Shown piece by piece: positions 1 through 7,125 of a DNA stretch of 12,657 bases. The stretch is from Setomelanomma holmii (Eukaryota > Ascomycota > Dothideomycetes > Pleosporales > Phaeosphaeriaceae). How positions within the stretch are numbered: position 1 is the first letter of the stretch; every line of letters starts with the position of its first letter. Location of the stretch: assembly GCA_010015745.1 (NCBI GenBank), contig ML978440.1:1-12657 (forward strand), written 5' to 3'. The position numbers were made by a program, and so were the translations under genes. The notes beneath the pieces are model-generated. The model was not told the origin of the DNA, ran no database searches, and was given only the letters and a program-made list of their open reading frames with translations.

Positions 1-350
1 GCCGCTGTAGATGCTTCTAGAAACCAGCCATCCTGCGCCACAGCTCCAGAGACATCTGAGCACGCTACTGTATGCCAAGAGCAGCTAGAGCTCCATGCCC
101 CATCAGATCGATTTTGACAATGCCTCTGTGCGCACGGAGAAACTACCGGAAGGCACATTCCTCATCCCACGTTGAACTTTGGAGCCTGGGATTCCAAGCT
201 TCAAGATATGGGCCCTCTCCCTAGACTTCCGAATTAGTGTCAGGACGCATTTCGTGCGAGCTGACAGGGGGTCATTCAGAGGAGTTTGATCGATGGTACT
301 CACAAAATGGCCTACAGCAGGTCAAACATCAAGCTCTTCTTTGTCGGAGG
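1..350. other. No recognisable gene
   Basis: No gene could be supported here. One minus-strand open stretch (about 103-303, 66 codons) lies just downstream of the dynamin-like relic and could in principle be the remains of its stalk, but no dynamin stalk or effector-domain motif can be read in any of the three minus-strand frames. It is left unassigned. Confidence 0.5.
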
Positions 351-1784
351 CTACTGAGCTGGGATAGCAGCTGCTGCAGATTTAACGGGCTTTGAGCTCG
401 ACCGTGTGCAGTCGTGCTGGCTTACCACCGAAGGTCCGGACGGAAAAGTGTCCCGCCACACAGGGTGTCCCGCTACGCAGGGACGGACGTTAGTGAGATA
501 ACTGCGGCGGGCCTGATCTGTGTGGAGAGGCAGATCAGGTGATCTCGACAGCATGCGACCATCCGCTTCCGGCAAACTTCCAGAATTAGAGTCCCAGATT
601 CGAATAAGTGGACAATCGAGTTCCTGGGATTTGTTGACAGACCATGGGTGGCGTTGCTCCTCCTGCGGAATGAAAGGGTTAAGCACGTCAGCTCCGAGTA
701 GATGTGAGACCCTCTGACGAGAGAGCCCGCCCGTAGATGCATCGTCGGCTCGTACCTTGACATGAGGTTTAGGAAAGGGAAATCTCGCTTTCCAGACGTT
801 TAGGAGTATGTCGCTGATATGTGCTTTGAGCGATCCAATCCCACACCTTCCCGAACTGGCTACCTCGCGCCATGCAGGTTTGCTAAAGAAAGCATTCTCT
901 TGAGCAAGTCGTTCAGACATGGTAGACTGCGCATCATCTGCGCTGTGGCTCTTCACGACGAAGCAGCCTAGTCGGAACTGCTTTCCTTTCCCCAAAACGA
1001 GATCCTTGATCGCTTCCTGAGAGGTCACCTCAGCCACTAGGTCCGGTTTAGTGAGCACTCCTATCGTTCGCACGCCACTAGGATCGGCCTTCTCCGCCAT
1101 CTTCAGTATCTCCTGGGTACTGATATCGACATTGGATGATAGGACTGCGAGGATAAAGGTCCGGCTGTTCTTGATGTAGAACTCGACCATGTTACGGACT
1201 AGGTCCGCATCGTCGTCAGTAGTGAAGGGCGGTGAAGAGACGCGGAAGATGCCAGGCAAGTCAACAACCGTGAAGTGTTCTTGCTGCGGTCCACATATCT
1301 CGATTTTGAGAGTATGGCTGCTGAAGGTGCAGAGACCGGGGTCATTATCGTCAGCAGTCATGCGAATTCTCATTGTCTTGTTTGCATCTTGAATGATCTG
1401 GATGAGGATATCGTTGGTAAGCTTGGAGATGTTGCGCTTGAATGCTCGAAGTCGGTCCTTAGTTGCTGCATCTGCACCCTGCTGGGGAATGATGGATACA
1501 GCGACGTACTCCTCGCCCTCACGACGACAGGAGATCTGGGTGGCATATCGAGTGCAGAGGCCAAGAGCTTGTGGAAAGAAAAAGCCCATAAGACTTTCCA
1601 GGACCGAGCTTTTTCCAGACGACTGATCTCCAAGAACGACGAGCTATACACAGTCAGTACAAAGCCTCTTGCATCTATCATGCACAAACCTGGGGTAGCT
1701 CTATTGATTGGACGTTGAGCTCCCGAAGCTGATCGATCTTGTCGAGGAGAGCCTGGTTCGCGAGACCAGAAGGTTAGATTCCAT
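351..1784 (-). pseudogene. Dynamin-like GTPase, start frameshifted and stalk truncated
   Basis: Dynamin-family GTPases self-assemble and use GTP hydrolysis to remodel membranes; this one resembles the soluble fungal dynamin/Mx-like branch. Exon 1 (1784-1690) carries the N-terminal helix ALLDKIDQLRELNV and ends ELPQ. A 46-nt intron (1689-1644, donor GTTTGT, branch-like CTGAC, acceptor TATAG) joins it to the long exon running to a stop at 351. The G domain (about 1643-803) is complete: P-loop GDQSSGKSS (near 1608-1631), switch-I Thr in GLCTRYAT, G3 DLPG and G4 TKPD. A weak stalk start is readable in the same frame (LLGA, then QEEQRH, about 701-590). The last 80 or so codons show no dynamin similarity and the effector domain is absent. 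The only nearby ATG (1784-1782) is out of frame with the helix, and an in-frame TAA lies between them; one missing base would explain both. A second upstream exon could instead supply the start. What is seen: intact G motifs. Inferred: loss of function. Confidence 0.82.
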
Positions 1785-2109
1785 GCTGCTGGATGTGTCT
1801 TCAAGAGAGAGAAGAAGATCGAGATTGGTGGTGATGGGAAGGCACTGGCAGAGATGGAAGTATTTATTCTATGGATGCGCATATAGGTAAGCAACGATAA
1901 AGTAATGGTCTGTGGATCTAGACAGTTCCGTGAACAAAGAAGACAAGGAGAACGCCATTCACAAAGCTTGGGGTACTGATTGCTTAGATTAAACAAAGTG
2001 CGAGAGCAAAATACGTTTTCCGTAGCAAGCTCTAGCACAAACGTCAAACGGGCTTGCTGATGCGGTCCCCGGAGTTCTCATCCAGCTAGCGTAGGCCTTC
2101 GAAGTATGT
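1785..2109. other. Upstream flank of dynamin-like relic, no gene
   Basis: A minus-strand open frame crosses this stretch, but it is out of frame with the dynamin-like exon and its composition looks non-coding. It probably contains the old promoter and leader of the dynamin-like gene. No TATA or CCAAT box stands out well enough to annotate. Confidence 0.4.
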
Positions 2110-2300
2110 TTTAGCCATGGCCTCCCCCCTGCAGTGAGTGTACTGCACCAGGTACCTTCCCATCTTCTAGCACTAGTACCAGGTTAGGCTTAGCGCCCTT
2201 TACTCTCTCTCTTGTGTACATAGACCTCTCACTCCCTAGGCCAAATACTACATCATGATTCTCTCCACCTGGTCCTACTAACAGTATGCGACGTGCGTCA

Positions 2301-2324
2301 ACTCCAGCGTCTACTCCAGCGTCT
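2301..2324. repeat. 12-bp direct repeat, two copies
   Basis: The unit ACTCCAGCGTCT occurs twice head to tail with no mismatch. It lies within the decayed copia fragment and, on the minus strand, encodes the DAGV repetition. It looks like a local replication-slippage duplication. Confidence 0.85.
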
Positions 2325-2718
2325 ATTTTCCATACGAGGTGCGAGCAACGGAATCCATCGTGTCCCATGCTGTGATGAGGAAACAACTGAGGCCAGCGGT
2401 GACGAAACGACGTTCTAGGTTGTCGCTTGTGCGCTGCCAGCTTTGCCATCTCTTTGTATCGATAAAGTGCGTGTTGGATCCTGGACCGACGATCCATTGG
2501 TTGAGTAGTTCGGTCCCAGCGATATTATCAACAGCCATGGTCGTAAGAGCTTCCGCAGGCTCAGTGCGAGCGTCTACCGCGATGACGCTGTGGTCTTCGT
2601 GGCCGTCGCGGCGTCGTGACCGTCGTAGCTGTTATGGCCGTGAGTCATGAGTGCAGGGCTCGTCGATATCATGAAGCGTGGATGTCAGCAGGTGTTTTGC
2701 CGTCGTCGATCCGTAATG

Positions 2719-2754
2719 ATCCAGTGATTTGTCCAGTGCTTTGTCTAGTGCTTT
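2719..2754. repeat. 12-bp imperfect direct repeat, three copies
   Basis: Three adjacent 12-mers: ATCCAGTGATTT, GTCCAGTGCTTT and GTCTAGTGCTTT. They sit inside the Gag-like part of the copia fragment, where the minus strand reads a Q-S-T/Q-I-T periodicity. The copies differ at one or two positions each, so the duplication is not recent. Confidence 0.8.
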
Positions 2755-2928
2755 GAGGTTGGCGGGCTGCCCACCTCTCAAGAGCAGTCTTGATGCGCGC
2801 GTTGATCTTTGGATCCTTTCGCGCTTTCTCTAGCTTCCGCGCGATATTAGCAGCAGGCTGAAAGGTCTTCGGAAGCCGTGGGTGGCGTAAATTCAGGATG
2901 AAGCAGTCGGCGTACCAGCAGACTTTCT

Positions 2929-3361
2929 AAGGGCAGGCTACTCGTCGAACTCGAGGTGATGGACGAAATCATCCATGAGACGCACAAGCAGCAAGATGAG
3001 GTTGCTGCGGAATCAGCTTGGAACGACAAGGTACACGCCTTGATGCTGTGCCAGGTGTGCATGCATCTTCCTGGCATCAAATACCAAAACATCACCACTG
3101 CTCGCCCTGACCCCGCCTAGTCCCAAATATAGACTTCACTCATACTGAGTCCAACTACGCCCTGATCCGTGATAAAGCCCTTATCCCCCTCATCTTGTCG
3201 AGCGTATTCTTGCAGACACCAGCGACGGCATCGACAGCATCGACCACACGTGTAACAGCGTCCAGAGCCTACAGTGAGACCCTATCTCCATTCCCTTCGA
3301 AACAAAGACACCTTATGGGAGCGAGTGAAGCTCTGACCCGACTTTCCCTCTGGGCCGCCAC
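2929..3361 (+). pseudogene. Fungal PD-(D/E)XK nuclease-like domain, broken
   Basis: This is a relic of the PD-(D/E)XK nuclease-like domain found in many Pezizomycotina proteins; its biological role is not established. Pieces appear in the right order but in changing frames. The first has EVMDEIIHETH then ESAWNDKVHALML and ITTAR (2930-3117, ending at TAG 3118), matching the family's W-N-x2-V-H and T-A-R segments. The second is NIDF...ALIRDKAL (3123-3183), where the Asp of the family V-D-F motif is expected. The third is SIDHTCNS, then TGA (3275-3277), then PISIPFETK (3281-3307), the E-x-K half of the active site, normally I-A-V-S-I-E-T-K. The fourth is EALTRLSLWAA (about 3315-3356). At least two nonsense codons and three frame changes rule out a functional product unless undetected introns exist; none with good splice sites was found. 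The 5' edge meets the copia fragment and the 3' edge meets the Hsp70-like relic. Confidence 0.72.
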
Positions 3362-4633
3362 GAACTGCGAGGGGAGCGCATTGTCCTGACAATCGATATT
3401 GGAGGTTATACAATCGTAAATGAAGCAAATCATGCGCAAATTCAACACTGACAAACTTACAGGACATATGGGTCGCCAAGCTCGATCTTGCAACACATAC
3501 TTTGACGAGTCAGCGGCTCGTCAGTGTTTACTGCGGAGATGAATGGGTGAAAGATAAGCTCGTCAATATCGTTTGCTCGCCGCTGCAGAACGACGCGTCC
3601 GAGTACGACGTCCGACTTGAGGTCGACGACTTCTACGGAAATGTATGGAAACAGGCTGAACACCAGCCTAAGACAAAGCAGTGCATGCTTAAAGGCCTTG
3701 ACTACACAGCCGAGCTTGACCGGCTCCAGCGAGAACAGGTGGTGCAGGGTTAAGATGCATTCACACAAGCCATCGAGATCATCTCTATATCCGGGGTGAT
3801 AATTACGTGAGGAGGCGCGCGGACCGACGCCTTAGTCGGGCTCAAAAAAGTCGCGGAGCCAAACCTTTGTGCCGTGCCGGTATTAACCCTACTAAGAATC
3901 CGGCTCCAGAAACCCAGTGAGTATTAGTAAATCAAATTCATAGCCGTTGCTAACAATGGGGCCTAGTATAAGCACAGTCCTTCAAGGCTCTCGACGCCTG
4001 TTCGGAGAGCGCCAGACTACAAACGACCCACTCACCATTCTGCTCGAGTCATGCTGCAAAGATGACTCTTCCGAATACATCGTCGTACAGATCAAGGGCG
4101 AACGTGTGCACGACCCGGTTCTTCCGGCAGACTGGAGTCAAGGGACTATATTCTACGAGCTTACTCCTGGGGAAAAAGCTTCCGTCGTCAAACTGCTTGC
4201 TACGCGCGAGGACTTGCCCGTTCGGGTCACAAACGCACATATGCTGGTGGCGGAGTTGTTAGCCAAAGACACGTTTATCGACACAAAGAGCCTGTGGATA
4301 GTTGGGGAGAGTGTTGTCCAGCTGGCTCAACCTGCTACTCCTTCAAGTGATCTATACCTCGTCCAAGTCGTTAACATCCAGATCCATCAAGGCCACCAAA
4401 CAGCGCAGGCAGAAGCTCTTCTCTTGAGCGCTAACCACGACATTTGCAGACGCGAAGGAGCGGGTGAGAATGACCTGGGAACATGACATATCAAGGATTC
4501 CATGGCATTACAGGATTTCCGAGATAGGGTCGATGACGCAAATGCCTGCTTCACAATCGTTTCGGACATGCGGCGGACCATGTTCTCGCTCGATTTAGAC
4601 AACATGAGAGACAGCACCAAATTCGTCTTCTAA
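3362..4633 (+). pseudogene. Hsp70-like ATPase, C-terminal two thirds, broken
   Basis: The sequence reads as the second half of an Hsp70/actin-fold ATPase plus a C-terminal region, like the divergent Hsp70-like proteins of filamentous fungi. It opens with RGERIVLTIDIGGYT, the phosphate-2 motif (D-x-G-G-x-T). A 47-nt intron (3416-3462, donor GTAAAT, branch CTGAC, acceptor TTACAG) joins this in frame to DIWVAKLDLATHTL and the segment running to TAA at 3751. After the stop the same frame continues DAFTQAIEIISIS. Near 3795 it shifts to GDNYVRRRADRRL, the place of the Hsp70 G-G-F-x-x-N-x-Y-V motif, with its Gly pair damaged. A second 50-nt intron (3917-3966, donor GTGAGT, branch GCTAAC, acceptor CCTAG) joins to ISTVLQGSRRLFG, which fits the usual A-V-x-x-G-A segment. 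A Ser/Thr-poor C-terminal stretch follows to TGA 4484 and, in frame, to TAA 4631. The first half of the ATPase is missing. Alternative: a fast-evolving gene with unrecognised introns. Confidence 0.58.
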
Positions 4634-4689
4634 CGATGGTGGGATGATCTTAGTCTATCCTGCTACTGAAATGAGGCGCATAGAAAGGG

Positions 4690-4911
4690 GAATCTCCTGC
4701 GCTGGCACTGTTACAATAAGCACCATGACGATTAGGCAGAGAGGAATCAACCAGAGCTGAAGTGTTACAGTAAGAGGAGGCAGAGAAGCTCAACCGGCAG
4801 GCGCTGGAAGGGCGCAAGAACGAGCTGGGAGAGCGCCACCTCGACACACTGACTTCTGTCGGCTGCCTGGCAGACAACTATGGGATCTGCCTCAATTGTT
4901 TGCAGAGCTGA
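4690..4911 (+). pseudogene. TPR (kinesin-light-chain type) repeat scrap
   Basis: Codons 4774-4908 encode EEAEKLNRQALEGRKNELGE followed by RHLDTLTSVGCLADNYG. This is one full tetratricopeptide unit of the 42-residue type seen in kinesin light chain and in fungal NB-ARC/NACHT-TPR proteins, where arrays serve as protein-binding scaffolds. Directly upstream in the same frame is AEVLQ followed by TAA (4771-4773), where the family has LLQ-x-Q-G-x-Y before E-E-A-E. About 54 bp earlier LALLQ is again followed by TAA (about 4701-4718). So at least two repeats existed and are collapsed by small deletions. The frame ends at TGA 4909. No nucleotide-binding or effector domain is visible nearby, so the parent protein class is inference. 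Confidence 0.62.
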
Positions 4912-5928
4912 CGAACGGATTTAACTACTATAGCAAACAAGATTTGAGATCATCCACCCCTGTTCGTTAACACTAGACCTGTGATAGTGGACGGTTTAGG
5001 GTATCTCTTACCATGGCACGGAGTGACACCTCAGCTTGGATGAGATGATACAGACTATCCTGTACTAGGGCTGTAAGCCAAAAAGAGTTTGTTGATTTTT
5101 GAGGTTATGCATATCGTTATATATGTAGTGCTTACAAATGCTGTGTACAGCCAACATCGAATCCTTCGACTTTCCGCACACGCGCACTGCTCATAATCGA
5201 CCGCAACGGAAGGTGAAGGCAAGAGATACGCGGAGAGGAATCGACGCTGCGCCAGCAGCTCGGGCGCCGCTCGAACCGCGTTTGTAACCACCAAAACAAC
5301 TCGTGCAGTACGTTACTTCTCCCTAGACTGCGCCATCGTGGTGAACGCAGCGTTGTAGTGCTCGCAAAGTTCACCACGCAATCACCTGACTCCCATTCAC
5401 GCTTATGAGCAACTGTCGCGCAGGTCGTGCAACCGCGACACACTCGACAACCCACCTTTAGGCTAATCATCACCATAATCATAGGCTTAGATCTCAAGCT
5501 GAATTAGCGTCAAGCCGAGATAATGGCGCCGATCACCCCGACTGTCTCCTCTCCAAGTTCAAGAATCTACACACACAACAGTCTGAGTTTCCTCGGCGAG
5601 ATGCCTAAAGCGCTGCTGCATGTATGGAAACGCGAGCACTAAGGCATGATAATCGGCGATTCTATGATGGCAGGACGCTTGTCCATCTAGTTTTGGCACC
5701 TTGCTTCTCCATACTTACATATCATAACTAACGAACGGCTTTCACAGTTAACAAAGAACAAGCCGTCAATATTTGGTAGGGTTTGGATTCATTACTACAG
5801 TAGGTATCCAATAAGCGTAGGGTTTGCTCATTGTTGCTTTGTACCGCCTGTTGACTGCGCTTTTATAATCCCTGTCCTTCATTGACGCCGATACCTCGTC
5901 CAGTCCAGCTCCATCCCACGCCCCAGCC
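4912..5928. other. 1-kb stretch without recognisable gene
   Basis: Overlapping open frames occur on the minus strand (about 5497-5055), one with several Cys residues, but no known domain, start context or splice structure supports them. A 40-codon plus-strand ORF (ATG 5524) is also unsupported. The last 100 bases look promoter-like: TATAAT at 5864-5869, followed by a pyrimidine-rich tract and the ATG at 5929. Confidence 0.45.
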
Positions 5929-6173
5929 ATGTCACATATGCGTCGCTCGCACCGACTCCGTCGTTTAGCGCAAAGTCATGTAGCGGCACGTCTCTGCCCA
6001 GCTAGCAGTACACAAGTATGTAGTTCCGCAATACAGGTGGACAAGTAAGCAGATTCCGTTATCCTCAAACTTGCTAGCAAATCAGCTCCCGCAACTTAAC
6101 ATGAATGTAGCCACGTACTGCTTCCCAGATCAACTCTGATGCCTATACGCACTACCTTACTGGGATGAGATAA
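5929..6173 (+). CDS. Possible small two-exon gene, unknown product
   Basis: Low-confidence model. A TATAAT (5864-5869) and pyrimidine-rich leader precede ATG 5929. Exon 1 (5929-6015) encodes 29 residues rich in Arg (MSHMRRSHRLRRLAQ) and ends at an excellent donor, CAA|GTATGT. An intron 6016-6110 would end at CTTAAC...TGTAG (6096-6110), and exon 2 (6111-6173) stays open to TAA, giving 49 aa. The Arg-rich start could resemble a mitochondrial presequence, but nothing identifies a product. Equally possible are a noncoding transcript, or chance. Confidence 0.18.
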
Positions 6174-6450
6174 GTGCTGTCGAAGAGCATCCCACCATGT
6201 GCAATTGCCAAGTATAGCATCGAGCGAGCGTAAGGATGTGTATTAGTTTGGGCGAGATGTTTGGTAGTTGAGGGCATGCAAAGGTTGCCAGAGTGTGTTC
6301 CTGTAGAAGATGGACCTGCGCATGACGCCTGTAACATCTCGTCGCCATATGTATGTCGCCTAAGGTATGTCGCTGGAGGTAAGTCGCTTATGTACGTCTG
6401 CTCACGGTGCCGATAGTTGTTCTATGGTGTACTAGTTCTCAAACACGCCG
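6174..6450. other. Unassigned, apart from the 14-bp repeat
   Basis: A minus-strand open frame (about 6337-6152) is present without recognisable domain or start context. Apart from the tandem repeat annotated separately, nothing in this stretch could be assigned. Confidence 0.4.
6351..6392 (+). repeat. 14-bp tandem repeat, three copies
   Basis: Three consecutive 14-mers: GTATGTCGCCTAAG, GTATGTCGCTGGAG and GTAAGTCGCTTATG. A degenerate fourth start (TACGTC) follows. Each unit begins with a sequence identical to a fungal 5' splice donor. It lies in an otherwise featureless gap. Confidence 0.8.
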
Positions 6451-6451
6451 C

Positions 6452-7009
6452 TCAGCGATCGCCGAGCCGCCTCGCGCGTCGACCTGACGCATCCAGCTCC
6501 CAGAACTGGCTTTCTTGAGCTCGACATTCGCGGGCTCGGGAGCGCATGAGCATGGTGTGTGGGAAGTGCATAGACACTCGCAGACGGCGGGGGCGGCGCA
6601 CGACAGTAGTATCTGGAGGCGACATAGAAGCGTACGTCACGCTCTGGCGCAACGAGTCGGGTGGAGTCGCAATAGGCGGAGCATAGCCGTCGGCGCCTGA
6701 CGGGCTCGGCAGGTGAAGATGCGATGTTCTGATGGCATGACTGTTATGCGACGGCGAAGGCGACGGCGACGGAGTAGGAGTGAGCTGTGGGGATTGTCGG
6801 CCCCAGCTTGGGTGGTCGCTCAGGCCGTGTACTAGGTGGTGCTCGCCGCCAGTTGTTGCCGGCTGCTTTTGCAGCTTCGTCAGCGCAGAGAAGAGGGGGA
6901 TGCTGATGCAGTGGTACTGGTGGAGTCTCTGCACCGCTTCCGGAATCGCCGGCGAGCCTGGTGGTGAGACCATCGCGAGTCGTGGTGACGGTCCACGTTG
7001 GATCGTCAT
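6452..7009 (-). CDS. Doubtful Pro/Ser-rich ORF divergent from the FHA-kinase
   Basis: A 185-codon minus-strand frame begins at ATG 7009 (MTIQRGPSPRLAMVSP); the frame stays open upstream into the kinase gene. The product would be low-complexity and disordered: a PTPSPSPSPS run sits near the middle and an Arg-rich tail at the end. No domain is recognised. It would be transcribed divergently from the kinase gene with about 115 bp between start codons. The length may simply reflect GC-rich sequence with few stop codons, because the opposite strand also stays open over much of it. Confidence 0.25.
   Translation of the reverse strand: MTIQRGPSPRLAMVSPPGSPAIPEAVQRLHQYHCISIPLFSALTKLQKQPATTGGEHHLVHGLSDHPSWGRQSPQLTPTPSPSPSPSHNSHAIRTSHLHLPSPSGADGYAPPIATPPDSLRQSVTYASMSPPDTTVVRRPRRLRVSMHFPHTMLMRSRARECRAQESQFWELDASGRRARRLGDR
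6748..6773. repeat. GGCGAC-type short repeat
   Basis: The sequence GCGACGGCGAAGGCGACGGCGACGGA is an imperfect GCGACG/GGCGAA microsatellite. On the minus strand it encodes the Pro/Ser run of the doubtful ORF. Confidence 0.7.
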
Positions 7010-7022
7010 GTTGGATCGTCGT
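6997..7022. repeat. 13-bp direct repeat, two copies
   Basis: GTTGGATCGTCAT is followed at once by GTTGGATCGTCGT, a head-to-tail duplication with one mismatch. It lies about 105 bp upstream of the FHA-kinase start codon, in its likely leader or promoter. Confidence 0.75.
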
Positions 7023-7125
7023 GTTGCGGCCACAATCAACGCTGCGCCAAGCCCGGTAGCGATCCAGTGACCTTTCCTAGTTGGGAGAAATCCGCGGTCC
7101 CCTCCCACTTCCCCACCCCGTCCTG

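Larger units (their letters stand above)
2110..2929 (-). mobile_element. Degenerate Ty1/copia retrotransposon fragment (Gag tail and protease)
   Basis: Two minus-strand segments look like fungal Ty1/copia Gag-Pol. The first (2926-2669, 85 codons) begins KVCWYADCF and continues with a basic helix (ARKLEKARKDPKINARI), like the C-terminal part of fungal copia Gag. The second (about 2630-2323) includes AVDARTEPAEAL, then NQWIVGPGSNTH and an AW-D motif. This matches the retropepsin start of copia elements, normally W-I-V-D-P-G-S-N-T-H. The catalytic Asp codon reads GGT (Gly) here, so the protease would be dead. The two parts are in different frames with stops between. Nothing convincing of integrase, reverse transcriptase or RNase H follows; the stretch 2110-2320 is open (DAGVDAGVDA repeat) but not recognisable. 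No LTRs or target-site duplication were seen. The 5' limit coincides with the nuclease relic on the other strand. Identification rests on motif memory only. Confidence 0.65.

Noticed and set aside
103..303. 66-codon minus-strand frame as a dynamin stalk remnant
   Set aside because: Only a short R-K-S-R-E-R string recalls the stalk; none of the frames gives further agreement.
663..755. Intron-like stretch in the dynamin exon on the minus strand (GTACGA ... CTTAAC ... CCGCAG, 93 nt)
   Set aside because: Its length is a multiple of three with no stop, and the frame through it reads like the start of a dynamin stalk (LLGA, EEQR), so it is more likely exon.
1370..2047. 225-codon minus-strand frame
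   Set aside because: It overlaps the dynamin G-domain exon in another frame and crosses its intron; it is a shadow.
4464..4513. 50-nt intron removing the TGA at 4484 in the Hsp70-like relic
   Set aside because: GTGAGA...TTACAG looks like an intron, but removing 50 nt puts the next exon into a frame that stops after a few codons. The in-frame reading suggests a nonsense mutation instead, although a genuine C-terminus there is not excluded.
5001..5010. Telomere-like TTTAGGG
   Set aside because: A single copy with no array; not evidence of a telomere.
5055..5497. 121-codon Cys-containing minus-strand frame
   Set aside because: No domain, no start context, and several other frames are equally open in this GC-rich stretch.
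6515..7070. Plus-strand frames opposite the Pro/Ser-rich ORF
   Set aside because: Low-complexity shadow frames with no splice or start support.
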